A stretch of DNA of 44,792 bases from an uncultured Desulfovibrionaceae bacterium (GCA_944324045.1 CALUUT010000008.1:1-44792); one strand, 5' to 3'. Positions 24,130-34,110 are shown, counted from the first letter of the stretch. The notes: generated by a model not told the origin, from the letters alone. Made by a program: numbers and translations.

Positions 24130-25473
24130 ATGCCTTACATCCCGCATTCCCCTCAAGATCTCGCCGTCATGCTTGAAAAAGTGGGCGCGTCTTCCATTGA
24201 AGACCTGTTCGCGGATATCCCGCAGGATATGCGGCCTAAAAGCTTCGCCTTGCCGGACGGGAAAGACGAAATGTCGGTCTGCGCCCGCCTGGAAGAACTT
24301 GCAGCCAAAAACCGGACCGATATCCCCAGTTTTCTCGGCGCGGGCTTTTACGACCACTATATCCCTAAAGCCGTCGATGCCATAACAAGCCGGGGGGAAT
24401 TTTTCACAGCGTACACCCCCTACCAGGCGGAGGCGTCGCAAGGAACCTTGCAGGCCATTTTCGAATACCAAACCGCCATATGTCGCCTTTTGCAGATGGA
24501 CTGCTCCAATGCATCCGTTTACGACGGCGGCTCCGCGCTTTTTGAAGCGTTCATGATGGCCGCGCGCGCAACCGGCCGCAAGCGGTTCATTCTGGATGAA
24601 GCGCTCCATCCTCTTTGGCGCGAGATGGTGGCGACCTCGACCCGAAACCTGGACGTGACGTTTACGGTCGTTCCGCATGCACATGGGATGCCGGATATGA
24701 ATGCGCTCCATGCGGCTCTGGATGATTCCGTCGCCGCGGTTGCGGTGCAGAATCCGAATTTCTTCGGCGTGATTGCGGATTATTCCGAACTGTTCGCAGC
24801 GGCCAAAGAAAAGGGCGCGCTTGGAGTTATTTCCGTAAACCCGGTGATGCAATCGCTTTTGAAAACGCCGGGAGAAATGGGCGCGGATATCGCCATTGCC
24901 GAAGGGCAATCCCTGGGACAGCCATTAGGCTTCGGCGGACCGTATCTTGGCGTCATGGCCTGCAAAAAGGCCCTTGTCCGGCAACTGCCCGGACGCATCG
25001 CGGGACGCACGACCGACAAACAGGGACGCGAAGGGTACGTCCTTACGCTTCAGGCGCGCGAACAGCACATCCGGCGCTCCAAAGCGACGTCCAACATCTG
25101 TTCGAACCAGGCGCTTTGCGCCCTGCGCGCTCTTGTGCATGTATGCCTGCTTGGCCCGGAAGGTCTTATCCGGACGGCGGAAACCGCCATGGCCAAGGCC
25201 CGCGAAGCGGCGCAAGCCCTGCTGACTTTGCCGGGCGTATCCATGCTCAACAACGCGCCGTATGGATATGAATTCGCGCTCGTTCTTCCCATTTCAGCCG
25301 AAGAAGCCGTGCAAAAAGCGCTTAAACGCGGTTGTCTCATCGGATATCCGGCGGGCAGAGCGTATCCCGGCATGGAAAACACCCTGCTTGTAGCCTGCAC
25401 TGAAAAGACCACAGCGGAACAAATACAGACTCTATCCGGCGTTCTTGCCGGCGTTTTGGGAGGCCAGCAATGA
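24130..25473 (+). CDS. gcvPA: Glycine dehydrogenase (decarboxylating) subunit 1
   Basis: The N-terminal half of glycine decarboxylase (P protein), which in the two-subunit form pairs with GcvPB to decarboxylate glycine with PLP and pass the aminomethyl group to GcvH. The 447-residue length fits. Signatures: YIPHSPQDLAVMLEKVG at the N-terminus, FLGAGFYDHYIPKAVD, FFTAYTPYQAEASQGTLQAIFEYQ, YDGGSALFEA, and LGFGGPYLGVMA; the stretch GRTTDKQGREGYVLTLQAREQHIRR is typical. It overlaps gcvPB by four bases (ATGA), consistent with coupled translation in equal amounts. Confidence 0.97.
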   Translation: MPYIPHSPQDLAVMLEKVGASSIEDLFADIPQDMRPKSFALPDGKDEMSVCARLEELAAKNRTDIPSFLGAGFYDHYIPKAVDAITSRGEFFTAYTPYQAEASQGTLQAIFEYQTAICRLLQMDCSNASVYDGGSALFEAFMMAARATGRKRFILDEALHPLWREMVATSTRNLDVTFTVVPHAHGMPDMNALHAALDDSVAAVAVQNPNFFGVIADYSELFAAAKEKGALGVISVNPVMQSLLKTPGEMGADIAIAEGQSLGQPLGFGGPYLGVMACKKALVRQLPGRIAGRTTDKQGREGYVLTLQAREQHIRRSKATSNICSNQALCALRALVHVCLLGPEGLIRTAETAMAKAREAAQALLTLPGVSMLNNAPYGYEFALVLPISAEEAVQKALKRGCLIGYPAGRAYPGMENTLLVACTEKTTAEQIQTLSGVLAGVLGGQQ

Positions 25474-26909
25474 GCACCGCATTTAAAAAGTCCGTTCCAG
25501 GACGTGAAGCCTGCATGCCGGGCGTTCCCAAACGCCGTGCGGCGGACATGCTGCCCGCGGCGCTTTTGCGACAAAAACGGGCGGAGCTTCCGGAAATGAG
25601 CGAACTGGACGTTATCCGGCATTTCACGAATCTAAGCCGCAAAAATTACAGCGTCGACTCCAATTTCTATCCCCTCGGCTCATGCACCATGAAGTATAAT
25701 CCGCGCTTCATGGAATATGCGGCCACACTCTCCGGCTTTAGCAAACCGCACCCCATGCTGCCGCAGATTGATCCAATGTTGGCGCAGGGCGCGCTTGAGG
25801 TTTTGTGGGACACGGAACGGCTGTTGTGCGAAATCACAGGCATGCGGGCGTTCACCCTGCAGCCCATGGCCGGCGCGCACGGCGAATTCACGGGCGTATC
25901 CCTTATCGCGGCCTACCACCGCGACAGGGGAAACAAAAAGACGAAAATCATCTGTCCGGATTCCGCTCATGGAACGAACCCGGCGTCGGCGGCCCTGGCC
26001 GGATACGACGTGATCAATATCGAATCCCGCGACGGCATTGTCGATCCAGAGGCGCTGGCCGCGGTTTTGGATGACGGCGTGGCCGGACTTATGATGACAT
26101 GTCCAAACACATTGGGACTTTTTGAAAAAAATCTGCCGCAGATCGTGGAACTTCTGCGTTCGGTCGATGCGCTCCTTTATTATGACGGGGCGAACATGAA
26201 CGCGATTATGGGAAAAATGCGCATGGGCGACGTAGGATTCGACGTTGTGCATCTTAATCTGCATAAAACCTTCGGCACGCCCCACGGCGGCGGCGGACCA
26301 GGCTCAGGTCCGGTCGGGGTATCGGAGCGTCTTGTTCCGTTTTTACCTGCGCCGCGCGTTGAAAAATGCGAAGACGGCGTCTTTGTTCTGAAAACGGACT
26401 ATCCGAAATCCATCGGACGGCTTACGCCGTTTTATGGAAACTACGGCGTCGTGCTTAAGGCATATGCATATATACTGCGCCTTGGCGCGAACGGGCTTAA
26501 GCGCGCATCGGAATACGCCGTCCTCAACGCAAATTATATGCGTAAACTTTTGGAAGATGTTCTTGAGATCCCGTACAACCGGACATGCATGCATGAATTC
26601 GTCGCTTCCGCGCACAAACAGGCGGAACAGGGCGTAAAGGCTCTTGATATTGCAAAAGCCCTGCTGGATAAGGGCTATCACGCCCCAACCATTTACTTCC
26701 CCCTTATTGTTCGGGAATGCCTCATGTTTGAACCAACGGAAACGGAAAGCAAAGAACTGCTTGACGCTTTCATTTCAGATTTGAAAAATATTCTTGAAAC
26801 AGCAGAACATTCTCCTGATGCTATTCAAAATGCCCCGGTTACGCTTCCGGTATCGCGACTTGATGAAACAAAAGCGGCGCGAAATATGGAACTGAAAGAA
26901 AAGGAATAA
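25470..26909 (+). CDS. gcvPB: Glycine dehydrogenase (decarboxylating) subunit 2
   Basis: The PLP-bearing half of the two-subunit glycine decarboxylase. The 479-residue protein has NYSVDSNFYPLGSCTMKYNP (about residues 55-74), MRAFTLQPMAGAHGEFTG, DSAHGTNPASAALAGYD, MMTCPNTLGLFE, and HLNLHKTFGTPHGGGGPG with the predicted PLP Lys at 266. The C-terminus continues well conserved to the HAPTIYFPLIVRECLMFEPTETES stretch, then a variable tail. It is the last of the gcv genes here and is followed by about 170 bases before the VWA-OmpA gene. Confidence 0.97.
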   Translation: MSTAFKKSVPGREACMPGVPKRRAADMLPAALLRQKRAELPEMSELDVIRHFTNLSRKNYSVDSNFYPLGSCTMKYNPRFMEYAATLSGFSKPHPMLPQIDPMLAQGALEVLWDTERLLCEITGMRAFTLQPMAGAHGEFTGVSLIAAYHRDRGNKKTKIICPDSAHGTNPASAALAGYDVINIESRDGIVDPEALAAVLDDGVAGLMMTCPNTLGLFEKNLPQIVELLRSVDALLYYDGANMNAIMGKMRMGDVGFDVVHLNLHKTFGTPHGGGGPGSGPVGVSERLVPFLPAPRVEKCEDGVFVLKTDYPKSIGRLTPFYGNYGVVLKAYAYILRLGANGLKRASEYAVLNANYMRKLLEDVLEIPYNRTCMHEFVASAHKQAEQGVKALDIAKALLDKGYHAPTIYFPLIVRECLMFEPTETESKELLDAFISDLKNILETAEHSPDAIQNAPVTLPVSRLDETKAARNMELKEKE

Positions 26910-27002
26910 TAAATTGTTATGAATATGGGATAAACTGTTTTGCAACTGCGCAAGCAACAAAGCGCCAAAAAGCCTTTTTCAGCGTCATAAAAAGGCAGGG
27001 AC

Positions 27003-27031
27003 TTGACTAAATCAGGAATACTGCCTTAAAT
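27003..27031 (+). promoter_or_regulatory. Promoter of the VWA-OmpA gene
   Basis: TTGACT (27003-27008), 17-base spacer, TTAAAT (27026-27031), placing the start of transcription near 27038, about 45 bases before the ATG at 27084. A GGAGG site follows at a good distance from the ATG. Confidence 0.6.
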
Positions 27032-27083
27032 GAAGTAAGTTCAATAAAAATCAACCATGCCTTAGGCCAACTTGGAGGTTTCC

Positions 27084-28100
27084 ATGAAACTAGCTAAACA
27101 TTTGCTTATTGTATCCGCCCTGGTGCTCGGTCTTGCGACCAGCGCCTTTGCAGTGGACTGCCCGTCCCCCATCGCCCGGATCGGGAGCTTCGATTTTCTG
27201 GTAGACTATTCCGGCTCCATGATGATGCGTCCCGGCATCGGCAAAACACCCAAAATGGAAGTGGCCAAAAAGGTGCTGAGCCGGATCAATCAGCAGATTC
27301 CCGCGCTTTCCTACAGCGGCGCCATGCATACCTTTGCGCCTTTCGGCGAAGTGGTCGCTCCTGGAACCTATGACCGCAACGCGATTCAGCAGGGCATCGA
27401 CTCTCTTTCCAGCGAAGAAGACATTTACGACCGCCTGACCCCCATGGGCGAAGGTCTCTATGATATTGCCCCGATTCTCAACAGCATGCCCGAAACTCAG
27501 GCTCTTATCCTTGTTTCTGACGGCGCCCAGAACCAGGGGGTTGATCCTATTGAAGAAATGACCAAGCTTTATACCGCCAACCCAGACCTGGTCGTCCATA
27601 TCATTTCCCTTGCCGATACGGCTGACGGAAAAGCCACTCTGGATGCGATTCACGCGCTTAAAGGCAACGGCGTTTATGTGGATGTGAAAGACCTGCTCAC
27701 TGATGACGCCGCCGTCGATCAGTTTGTGCGCGACGTCTTCTATACCTGTCCCGTTGCGGCGACCGACGAAGTGCTCGTTCTCCAAAGCGTTCAGTTCGCG
27801 CTCGATTCCGCGGTTCTGACCCCCGCTTCCAAATCCATTCTTGATGAAGTGGCGGACATTATCAATGAACGTTCCGGTCAGGTTGAAGTGGCCGGCTACA
27901 CCTGCTCCCTTGGTTCCGACTCGTACAACATGGCGCTGTCCATCCGTCGCGCCGATGCGGTCAAAGATTACCTTGTAAGCCGCGGCGTTGATCCTGACCG
28001 TCTTATCGTCAAAGGCTTCGGCAAGACGCATCCCAAGTATGACAACCAGAACCCCAAAACTCGTCCGCTTAACCGCCGCGTCGAGCTTTCTTTCCTGTAG
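27084..28100 (+). CDS. Secreted VWA-domain / OmpA-domain envelope protein
   Basis: A 338-residue protein with a Sec signal (MKLAKHLLIV to AFA at residue 23). The first part is a von Willebrand A domain: a MIDAS motif DYSGS (Asp41, Ser43, Ser45), ALILVSDGAQNQ and LVVHIISLADT. The C-terminal part (about 225-338) is an OmpA-like peptidoglycan-binding domain: QSVQFALDSAVLTPASKSILDEVA, VEVAGYTCSLGSDSYNMALSIRRADAVKDYLVSRGVD and NRRVEL at the end. It therefore sits in the periplasm bound to the cell wall. I start at ATG 27084 with GGAGG upstream; an upstream TTG (27072) is unlikely. A strong terminator follows. The role is unknown; a ligand-binding or adhesion role is inference. Confidence 0.9.
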   Translation: MKLAKHLLIVSALVLGLATSAFAVDCPSPIARIGSFDFLVDYSGSMMMRPGIGKTPKMEVAKKVLSRINQQIPALSYSGAMHTFAPFGEVVAPGTYDRNAIQQGIDSLSSEEDIYDRLTPMGEGLYDIAPILNSMPETQALILVSDGAQNQGVDPIEEMTKLYTANPDLVVHIISLADTADGKATLDAIHALKGNGVYVDVKDLLTDDAAVDQFVRDVFYTCPVAATDEVLVLQSVQFALDSAVLTPASKSILDEVADIINERSGQVEVAGYTCSLGSDSYNMALSIRRADAVKDYLVSRGVDPDRLIVKGFGKTHPKYDNQNPKTRPLNRRVELSFL

Positions 28101-28108
28101 TCTTTGAA

Positions 28109-28137
28109 AAGGAAGGCCCGTTTAACGGGCCTTCCTT
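28109..28137 (+). terminator. Hairpin terminator after VWA-OmpA gene
   Basis: AAGGAAGGCCCGTT (28109-28122) pairs with AACGGGCCTTCCTT (28124-28137), a very stable stem whose tip is TTTAA or less. It starts nine bases after the stop codon. The tail is CCTTAT rather than a long T-run. The next gene's ribosome site begins within ten bases of its end. Confidence 0.75.
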
Positions 28138-28152
28138 ATATGGAGCTTGAGC

Positions 28153-28794
28153 ATGTTTTTCGGGTTAAAAAAAACACATTCCGTCATCATCGCATCGTTC
28201 GCCGTATATGCTTGCATATTCGGCGCGCACTTCCCGGCCCTGGCGGGCGAGCCTCAAACGGCTTCGCCTGCGACGTCCGCGGACGCTTCCAGACGCATGC
28301 TTGCAGCGACGGCGGCTTCCGCCGCCGGCATCCCGCTGACGCAGGAAAAAACACGAAATACGAGTTCTGTGCTTACAACGCCAAAGCAGCGGCTTGATAC
28401 AGGGAACAAAAAAAACCAGTCCTTAGCCTCAGCGCCGCACAGCTCCTCCGAAACCGCGCGCATTCAAAAACAACTTGACTCTTTTGCAAAACGTAAACTG
28501 GCGCTTATCAACCAGGGATTGCGCCCCGGAAAAAACTGCAAGGAAGTGACAAAGCAAAACGGGGTCTTTGTCGCCAGATATATCCATGTTCATCCTGAAA
28601 CGCTGAAGACCAGATTTCGCAGTAACACCTCCAACCCCCCTGTTCGCTATGTAGGTTTTTTGCAGTACCAGGAAATGCATTATGAATGCCAAGCGGAAAC
28701 CAGGGAAAAAGCTCTGGAAGGACCTTTTTCCGTGGTCAGGTTGCGCAACATGACTGAGATCATTACCTATGACCACCGGGGATGGCACGACTGA
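28153..28794 (+). CDS. Secreted hypothetical protein
   Basis: A 213-residue protein with a signal peptide (hydrophobic to about residue 30, ALAG cleavage site). A Ser/Thr/Ala-rich linker to about residue 100 is followed by a compact C-terminal part (IQKQLDSFAKRKLALINQGLRPGKNCKEVTKQNGVFVARYIHVHPETLKTRFR ...). Two cysteines (KNCKEV, YECQAE) could form a disulfide. I start at ATG 28153 with TGGAG seven bases upstream; an earlier TTG at 28147 is less likely. I do not recognise the family. It follows the VWA-OmpA terminator closely and precedes leuS. Confidence 0.7.
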   Translation: MFFGLKKTHSVIIASFAVYACIFGAHFPALAGEPQTASPATSADASRRMLAATAASAAGIPLTQEKTRNTSSVLTTPKQRLDTGNKKNQSLASAPHSSSETARIQKQLDSFAKRKLALINQGLRPGKNCKEVTKQNGVFVARYIHVHPETLKTRFRSNTSNPPVRYVGFLQYQEMHYECQAETREKALEGPFSVVRLRNMTEIITYDHRGWHD

Positions 28795-28895
28795 TTCCAT
28801 GTTCGCCTATCCCTGACGACAGTCTCCATGCCGCGCCGCTCCCAGCCGTCAAACAAAAACAAGCCCCAGCCGCACTAGGAACAAACGCGACGCTT

Positions 28896-28971
28896 TTTGC
28901 CGGATGAGCCCTCCCAGCCCCTTGCTGTTCCAGCAAGGACAAGGTATAGCTCTTCCGGCAAATGCTTTTTT
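28896..28971 (+). terminator. Structured leader/terminator upstream of leuS
   Basis: TTTGCCGGA (28896-28904) pairs with TCCGGCAAA (28954-28962) and a further GC/GC pair extends it inward. Inside lies a second hairpin CCTTGCTG-TTC-CAGCAAGG (28920-28938). The outer stem is followed by TGC and TTTTTT (28966-28971), as in an intrinsic terminator. It stands about 100 bases after the upstream gene and 50 before the leuS start, so it may end the upstream transcript or act as an attenuator for leuS. No T-box motif is seen. Confidence 0.6.
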
Positions 28972-29023
28972 AACGATCTTTTGCACGACCCCCAATAACA
29001 ACAAGTCACAAGCGTTACCCACT

Positions 29024-31522
29024 ATGAAGTACGATCCGCAGCACATCGAGACCAAATGGCAGGAAATTTGGGAAAAAGGCAATCATTTTCACTGTGAAGC
29101 CGATGCCGCCAAGCCCAAATATTATTGTCTTGAGATGTTTCCCTACCCTTCGGGCAATATTCACATGGGACATGTCCGAAATTATTCCATTGGGGACGTC
29201 ATCGCCCGCTTCAAGCGCATGCAGGGATTCAACGTCCTGCACCCCATGGGCTGGGATGCGTTCGGGCTGCCCGCGGAAAACGCCGCGATCAAGCATAATG
29301 TGCACCCCGCCAAGTGGACTCACGCCAACATCGACAACATGAGGCTCCAACTCAAACGTCTTGGATATTCCTATGACTGGCGCCGGGAAGTTGCGACATG
29401 CATTCCTGAATATTACCGCTGGGAACAGCTCTTTTTCATTAAATTTATGGAAAAGGGTCTGATCTATCGTAAAAAAGCGCCGCAGAACTGGTGTCCGTCC
29501 TGTCACACCGTTTTGGCCAATGAACAGGTTGTCGACGGTTTATGCTGGCGTTGCGACTCAGTCGTCGAACAAAAAGACCTGACGCAGTGGTTCGTACGCA
29601 TCACCAATTATGCGGAAGAACTGCTTGCCGACCTGAGCATGCTCGAAAAGGGTTGGCCTGAGCGCGTGCTTTCCATGCAAAAAAACTGGATTGGAAAATC
29701 CATCGGCGCGGAAATCGTCTTCCCTCTTGAAGACGGCGCAGACGCAATCACTGTTTTTACGACTCGTCAGGATACGGTTTTCGGCGCAATGTTCATGAGT
29801 TTGGCGCCGGAGCATCCTCTGGTGGAAAAACTGATCGACGGCAAGCCCCAGGCAGAAGACGTCCGGCAATTCGTGCATCGCATCCGGAATATGGACAGGA
29901 TAGCGCGGACTTCGGACACGCTTGAAAAGGAAGGCATTTTTACCGGCGCATATTGCGTCAATCCCTTTACGGGGGTGAAAATGCCGATATGGGTCGCTAA
30001 CTTCGTCCTTGCCGAATACGGAACGGGCGCGGTCATGGCCGTGCCCGCGCATGACCAGCGCGATTTCGAATTTGCCGCCAAGTATCGCCTTCCGGTCAAA
30101 GTCGTCATTCAACCGGAAAATGAAACGCTTCAGCCTGAAACCATGGTCCAGGCATATGATGGCCCCGGAACGCTCGTGGATTCCGGAGAATTTTCGGGAC
30201 TTTCCAATGAAGAAGCCAAGCGGCGGATAGCCGACTGGCTTGAAAGGAACCATAAGGGGCGGCGTACCGTAAACTGGCGTTTGCGCGACTGGAATATCTC
30301 CCGGCAACGGTACTGGGGAGCGCCCATCCCGGTTGTATATTGCGATGAATGCGGCGTTGTTCCTGAAAAACCTGAAAATCTTCCCATCATTCTTCCGCTT
30401 GACGTAAAGACCCATCCGGACGGACGCTCTCCTCTTCCGGATACGCCGGCCTTTTACGAATGCCGCTGCCCCAAATGCGGCAAAAAGGCCCGCAGAGAAA
30501 CCGACACCATGGATACCTTTGTGGAGTCCTCATGGTATTTCATGCGATATACGGACGCCGGCATCGATACGGCGCCCTTCAATGAAAAAGCCCTGAAATA
30601 CTGGATGCCGGTGGATCAATATATCGGGGGCGTCGAGCATGCCATTTTGCACCTTCTGTACTCCCGATTTTTTGTAAAAGCCCTGCGGGATATAGGCTAT
30701 GCCGACCTTGCCGAACCTTTCTCCAATCTGCTCACACAGGGCATGGTGCTGAAAGACGGCGCCAAGATGTCCAAGTCAAAAGGCAACACTGTTGAGCCCT
30801 CTGAAATGATAAGCAAGTATGGCGCGGACACCGTAAGACTCTTCTGTCTTTTCGCCGCGCCGCCGGAACGGGATTTTGACTGGACCGAAAGCGGCATTGA
30901 AGGCGCGTTTCGGTTTGTAAGCCGCGTATGGCGACTTGTGACCGAACTTCAGCCCGGCATCAGGGCTATGGAGCCCTGTTCGGCCTCTGCGGACACAGCC
31001 GACGCACTGGGGCCCAAAGGAAAAGAACTCCGCCTTAAGGAGCACGCGACCGTAAAAAAAGCTACGGACGACATTACGTCCCGCTTCCAGTTCAATACTG
31101 CCATTGCCGCCGTCATGGAACTTGTCAACGCGCTTTATCTGGTCAAGGATGAATTCCAAAAAAGCGCCGCAGGCCGCGAGCTTCTTTCTTCGGCCGTTTC
31201 CACGACGCTGACGGTTCTCTCGCCGTTCACCCCGCATTTATGCGAAGAACTGTGGCAGTCCATCGGCGGCGGCGCGATGCTTTTAAACGCCTCCTGGCCC
31301 ACATTTGATGAAAAAGCGCTGGTCAGGGACGAGGTGGAAATCGTGTTGCAGGTCAACGGAAAAGTGCGGGGAAAACTTCTTGTGCCCGCGGGCGAAACCG
31401 ACAAAAAAAATCTGGAAGCTTTGGCGCTTGCCGATGCCAATGTAGGCAGGCACACCGTGGGATTGACTGTGCGCAAGGTCATCGCCATTCCCGGAAAGCT
31501 GGTCAATGTGGTTGCAAATTAA
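29024..31522 (+). CDS. leuS: Leucyl-tRNA synthetase
   Basis: LeuRS joins leucine to tRNA-Leu using ATP. The 832-residue length is normal. The class I signature is [14 protein letters not shown] (HMGH at residues 47-50) and the second, KMSKS, at 581-585. The editing (CP1) domain, WKT-like segments and the C-terminal anticodon-binding domain ([20 protein letters not shown]) are present. The frame remains open upstream to 28904, but ATG 29024 ([13 protein letters not shown]) is the homologous start. The 5' region contains a strong two-part RNA hairpin that may attenuate transcription. leuS precedes lptE, holA and the radC genes, as in Desulfovibrio. Confidence 0.97.
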   Translation: MKYDPQHIETKWQEIWEKGNHFHCEADAAKPKYYCLEMFPYPSGNIHMGHVRNYSIGDVIARFKRMQGFNVLHPMGWDAFGLPAENAAIKHNVHPAKWTHANIDNMRLQLKRLGYSYDWRREVATCIPEYYRWEQLFFIKFMEKGLIYRKKAPQNWCPSCHTVLANEQVVDGLCWRCDSVVEQKDLTQWFVRITNYAEELLADLSMLEKGWPERVLSMQKNWIGKSIGAEIVFPLEDGADAITVFTTRQDTVFGAMFMSLAPEHPLVEKLIDGKPQAEDVRQFVHRIRNMDRIARTSDTLEKEGIFTGAYCVNPFTGVKMPIWVANFVLAEYGTGAVMAVPAHDQRDFEFAAKYRLPVKVVIQPENETLQPETMVQAYDGPGTLVDSGEFSGLSNEEAKRRIADWLERNHKGRRTVNWRLRDWNISRQRYWGAPIPVVYCDECGVVPEKPENLPIILPLDVKTHPDGRSPLPDTPAFYECRCPKCGKKARRETDTMDTFVESSWYFMRYTDAGIDTAPFNEKALKYWMPVDQYIGGVEHAILHLLYSRFFVKALRDIGYADLAEPFSNLLTQGMVLKDGAKMSKSKGNTVEPSEMISKYGADTVRLFCLFAAPPERDFDWTESGIEGAFRFVSRVWRLVTELQPGIRAMEPCSASADTADALGPKGKELRLKEHATVKKATDDITSRFQFNTAIAAVMELVNALYLVKDEFQKSAAGRELLSSAVSTTLTVLSPFTPHLCEELWQSIGGGAMLLNASWPTFDEKALVRDEVEIVLQVNGKVRGKLLVPAGETDKKNLEALALADANVGRHTVGLTVRKVIAIPGKLVNVVAN

Positions 31523-31570
31523 TTTGCTTCGCCTGAGGGAAGCTCACTGTAAACAAAAAGGTATCCGCGC

Positions 31571-32098
31571 ATGGAAAAGCAGAAAATGAGCCTGTCCCGC
31601 GCCTTTTTCCGGCCGGCGCTTTTTATATGTCTCATGGTTGCGAGCATACTGTCCGGGTGCGGGTATTCCCTGAGCGGCCTGCAGCCAAGCATCCTTGGCA
31701 ATGGCGATAAAACCATCAAGTTCAAAGGGGTGGACAACCCGACCCTGTATTTATGGCTCCCTTCCGATATCCGCAGCATGGTTCGGGACGAAATAGGCTC
31801 CAGATGCATGGCGCGCTGGGTGGATACCGGCGATGCGGACTGGGAAATAAAAGTCATCGTGCACCGCTTTGAATTAAGCGGCCATGGCTATTCCCGTTCA
31901 GGCGCATCTTTGCTGTATGAAGGCACTATGATCATGTCCGCTGAAGTCTATAACGGCAAAAGCAACACTGTGGTCTGGTCTTCAGGACCGATTGCGAAAA
32001 CTCAGGTCTATGAAGTGGCCGATGAACAGTCCGCGGTCCGCGAGCTGAGCAAAGACCTTGTCTATCAGCTTGTCGACCGGATGCGCATTGAATTTTAA
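31571..32098 (+). CDS. lptE: LPS-assembly lipoprotein LptE
   Basis: LptE is the outer-membrane lipoprotein that plugs LptD and helps insert lipopolysaccharide. The 175-residue protein has a lipoprotein signal with the lipobox ILSGC (Cys30) immediately followed by GYSLSG, the hallmark of LptE. The C-terminal part fits its alpha/beta fold (ADWEIKVIVHRFELSGHGYS, then ALLEQ-like helix ELSKDLVYQLVDRMRIEF). An alternative ATG at 31586 is possible. It lies between leuS and holA as in Desulfovibrio and in E. coli, supporting the call. Confidence 0.85.
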   Translation: MEKQKMSLSRAFFRPALFICLMVASILSGCGYSLSGLQPSILGNGDKTIKFKGVDNPTLYLWLPSDIRSMVRDEIGSRCMARWVDTGDADWEIKVIVHRFELSGHGYSRSGASLLYEGTMIMSAEVYNGKSNTVVWSSGPIAKTQVYEVADEQSAVRELSKDLVYQLVDRMRIEF

Positions 32099-32159
32099 AA
32101 TGACGCCCCTGTACTTTGAAGCAACTTCAAAAACCGTCATGACAAGGCATGCTCTTCAC

Positions 32160-32179
32160 GCCGGGGGAAATCCCCCGGC
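32160..32179 (+). terminator. GC hairpin after lptE
   Basis: GCCGGGGG (32160-32167) pairs with CCCCCGGC (32172-32179) around AAAT, 60 bases after the lptE stop and 45 before holA. No U-tract follows, so it may be a pausing or Rho-linked site within the leuS-lptE-holA run rather than a full terminator. Confidence 0.5.
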
Positions 32180-32224
32180 TCTCTTCACCGTTAAATATCG
32201 CTATCGGAAATTCGCGCAATCGCC

Positions 32225-33199
32225 ATGACTACACATCCGGGCTTTACGTTCTGCGTCTGCCCTGATGCGATCCTTTCGCACAGGCATGTTGCACGTCTGA
32301 AGGAAACGCATTCTTCCGGGGCGGAATCCTCCTCATGGGAGGTCCATACATTCTGGGGAGATGAGCCGCTTCCGCCCGGTTTCTGGGAGAGTATGGAAAT
32401 CAATGGGCTTTTCAGCCGCCCACGGCAAATTATCCTGCGAAACGCTCAGGCACTGCAAGTCGATATTTGGAAAAAAGTATCGTCGCTGCTCGCCCGCGTC
32501 GCATCGGATATCTGGCCGTTTCTATTTTTAGAAGTCCCTTTTGAAAAAGGGCAGGCGAAAATCCCGGCGCACATCCGGAAATTAAAATGCTGGGAATTCG
32601 CTTTGCGCAATGACTGGGTATGGCAATCTCCGGGGATAGAACCCGGCTCCATCAAAAAATATGTATGCCAAAGGGCCGCAAATCTGAATCTGACATTCGA
32701 ACCTTGCGCCCTGGACCTACTCTGCTCCAAATTGCCCGCAAACGCCGCCGCAATTGACAATGAGCTGCAAAAGCTGTCATTGGCCGCTGCGGACCGGCGC
32801 GTGACGGCGCATCTGGCGCAATGGGCCGGACAGGAAAGCCAGCTGGACATTTTTGCCCTTATCCGTTCAGTCCAGGAAAACAGAAATCAACACAAAATCT
32901 GGAGCACGGTTTTGGCTGACCAGTTAAGCGGAGAAAGCTCCTTTTTCAATTTTTTGGCCCTGCTGCTTCGGGAAGCGCGCATATTATGGCAACTTCTTCA
33001 TGGCGAACCCGTGCAGCTTCCACCGTCAATACTGACCTCAAAAGAAAAGCTTGCCAAAAAACTGGGGACGACGCGCATCGCCGCCCTGTGGGAAACGGCA
33101 TATCGTGCGGAACGGGGAGTCAAAACCGGCGAACATTCGCCGCAACAAGCCATGGAATTTCTGACAGCCGAACTATCCTTTCTCTTTTCCTTTCAATAA
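32225..33199 (+). CDS. holA: DNA polymerase III delta subunit
   Basis: HolA is the wrench subunit of the clamp loader that opens the beta sliding clamp. The 324-residue length and position after lptE match. The protein shows the three-domain layout: an N-terminal AAA-like part with an acidic/aromatic stretch (WGDEPLPPGFWESMEINGLFSRPRQIILRNAQ), a middle helical part (KLPANAAAIDNELQKLSLAA) and a C-terminal collar domain (FFNFLALLLREARILWQLLHG ... AMEFLTAELSFLF). Sequence conservation in this family is low, so confidence rests on context as much as on motif. Confidence 0.82.
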   Translation: MTTHPGFTFCVCPDAILSHRHVARLKETHSSGAESSSWEVHTFWGDEPLPPGFWESMEINGLFSRPRQIILRNAQALQVDIWKKVSSLLARVASDIWPFLFLEVPFEKGQAKIPAHIRKLKCWEFALRNDWVWQSPGIEPGSIKKYVCQRAANLNLTFEPCALDLLCSKLPANAAAIDNELQKLSLAAADRRVTAHLAQWAGQESQLDIFALIRSVQENRNQHKIWSTVLADQLSGESSFFNFLALLLREARILWQLLHGEPVQLPPSILTSKEKLAKKLGTTRIAALWETAYRAERGVKTGEHSPQQAMEFLTAELSFLFSFQ

Positions 33200-33420
33200 C
33201 GCCTTTTCATCTTCTTATGTATAAAAGGCATGTTCCTCGGAGCATACGGCTTTTCCGCCTCATCGAACCGGCATGCCGACGGCATGTTTCCGGCCTGATG
33301 AAAAAACAGTTTTCTATTGAAATAATTTCAGTAACAGATCATATTCATATAGCGCATAAAAGCGATATAAGAAAAAGAGAACCGTATTGACCTCAACTTG
33401 CCGCAGCATTGCATTGCAAC

Positions 33421-34110
33421 ATGACGACGACACCGAAACCGCACTACTATGGACACCGAAAACGATTGCGGGAAAAACTTGCCGCAGATTCAAGCATCCT
33501 GGCCGATTATGAAATCCTTGAGCTTCTTTTGGGTCTGGTTTTGACGCGAGCCGATACGAAGCCTCTGGCAAAGGAACTTCTAAAACGCTTCGACACCTTT
33601 CGCGGCGTTCTGGATGCCCCTCACGCTGAACTGCTCCAGGTGCCCGGCTTTGGCGAAGCATTGAAAACGTTTTGGATTCTCATCCATGAATGCAAGGCCA
33701 GATACGTCGAATCCCCCATGCGCCGCCGTTTTATCATGACCTCGCCGGAACTGGTGGCGACAATGGCCCAGCAACGCCTGGCCGGCCTTGCGCATGAAGA
33801 ATTATGGGCCGCTTTGGTGGATTCCCAGAACCGGCTTATCGCATGGACGCGCATACTGAAAGGAAGCCTGGACAGCATTTCCATCACGCCTCGTTCCGTG
33901 CTTGCGCCGGCATATGAATACAAAGCAAGCGGGATATTTCTTGCCCATAATCATCCGGGCGGCTCGCTTTCCCCGTCGAAATCCGATATCGAAATGACCG
34001 CGCAGCTTCACTCGGCGGCATCTCTTATGGAAATTCGCTTCGTGGATCATTTCATCATTGCGGACGGCAAATGGCTAAGTATGAGAGAACAGGGCCTGTT
34101 TCCCGTTTAA
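33421..34110 (+). CDS. radC: RadC/JAB1-domain protein, copy 1
   Basis: A 229-residue RadC-family protein. The N-terminal HhH-like part reads GHRKRLREKLAAD ... LADYEILELLLG ... [13 protein letters not shown]. The JAB/MPN domain holds the metal motif HNHPGGSLSPSKSD (His-x-His plus Asp), with a preceding [16 protein letters not shown] strand. RadC is a conserved family whose early link to DNA repair is now doubted; it is linked to mobile DNA and replication-fork events. An upstream TTG start (33409) is possible but without a ribosome site. It is followed 77 bases later by a second copy. Confidence 0.88.
   Translation: MTTTPKPHYYGHRKRLREKLAADSSILADYEILELLLGLVLTRADTKPLAKELLKRFDTFRGVLDAPHAELLQVPGFGEALKTFWILIHECKARYVESPMRRRFIMTSPELVATMAQQRLAGLAHEELWAALVDSQNRLIAWTRILKGSLDSISITPRSVLAPAYEYKASGIFLAHNHPGGSLSPSKSDIEMTAQLHSAASLMEIRFVDHFIIADGKWLSMREQGLFPV

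Noticed and set aside
28795-29023. T-box riboswitch before leuS
   Set aside because: The T-box antiterminator core (AGGGTGGNACCGCG) and a specifier loop are not seen, only the two hairpins and T-tract.
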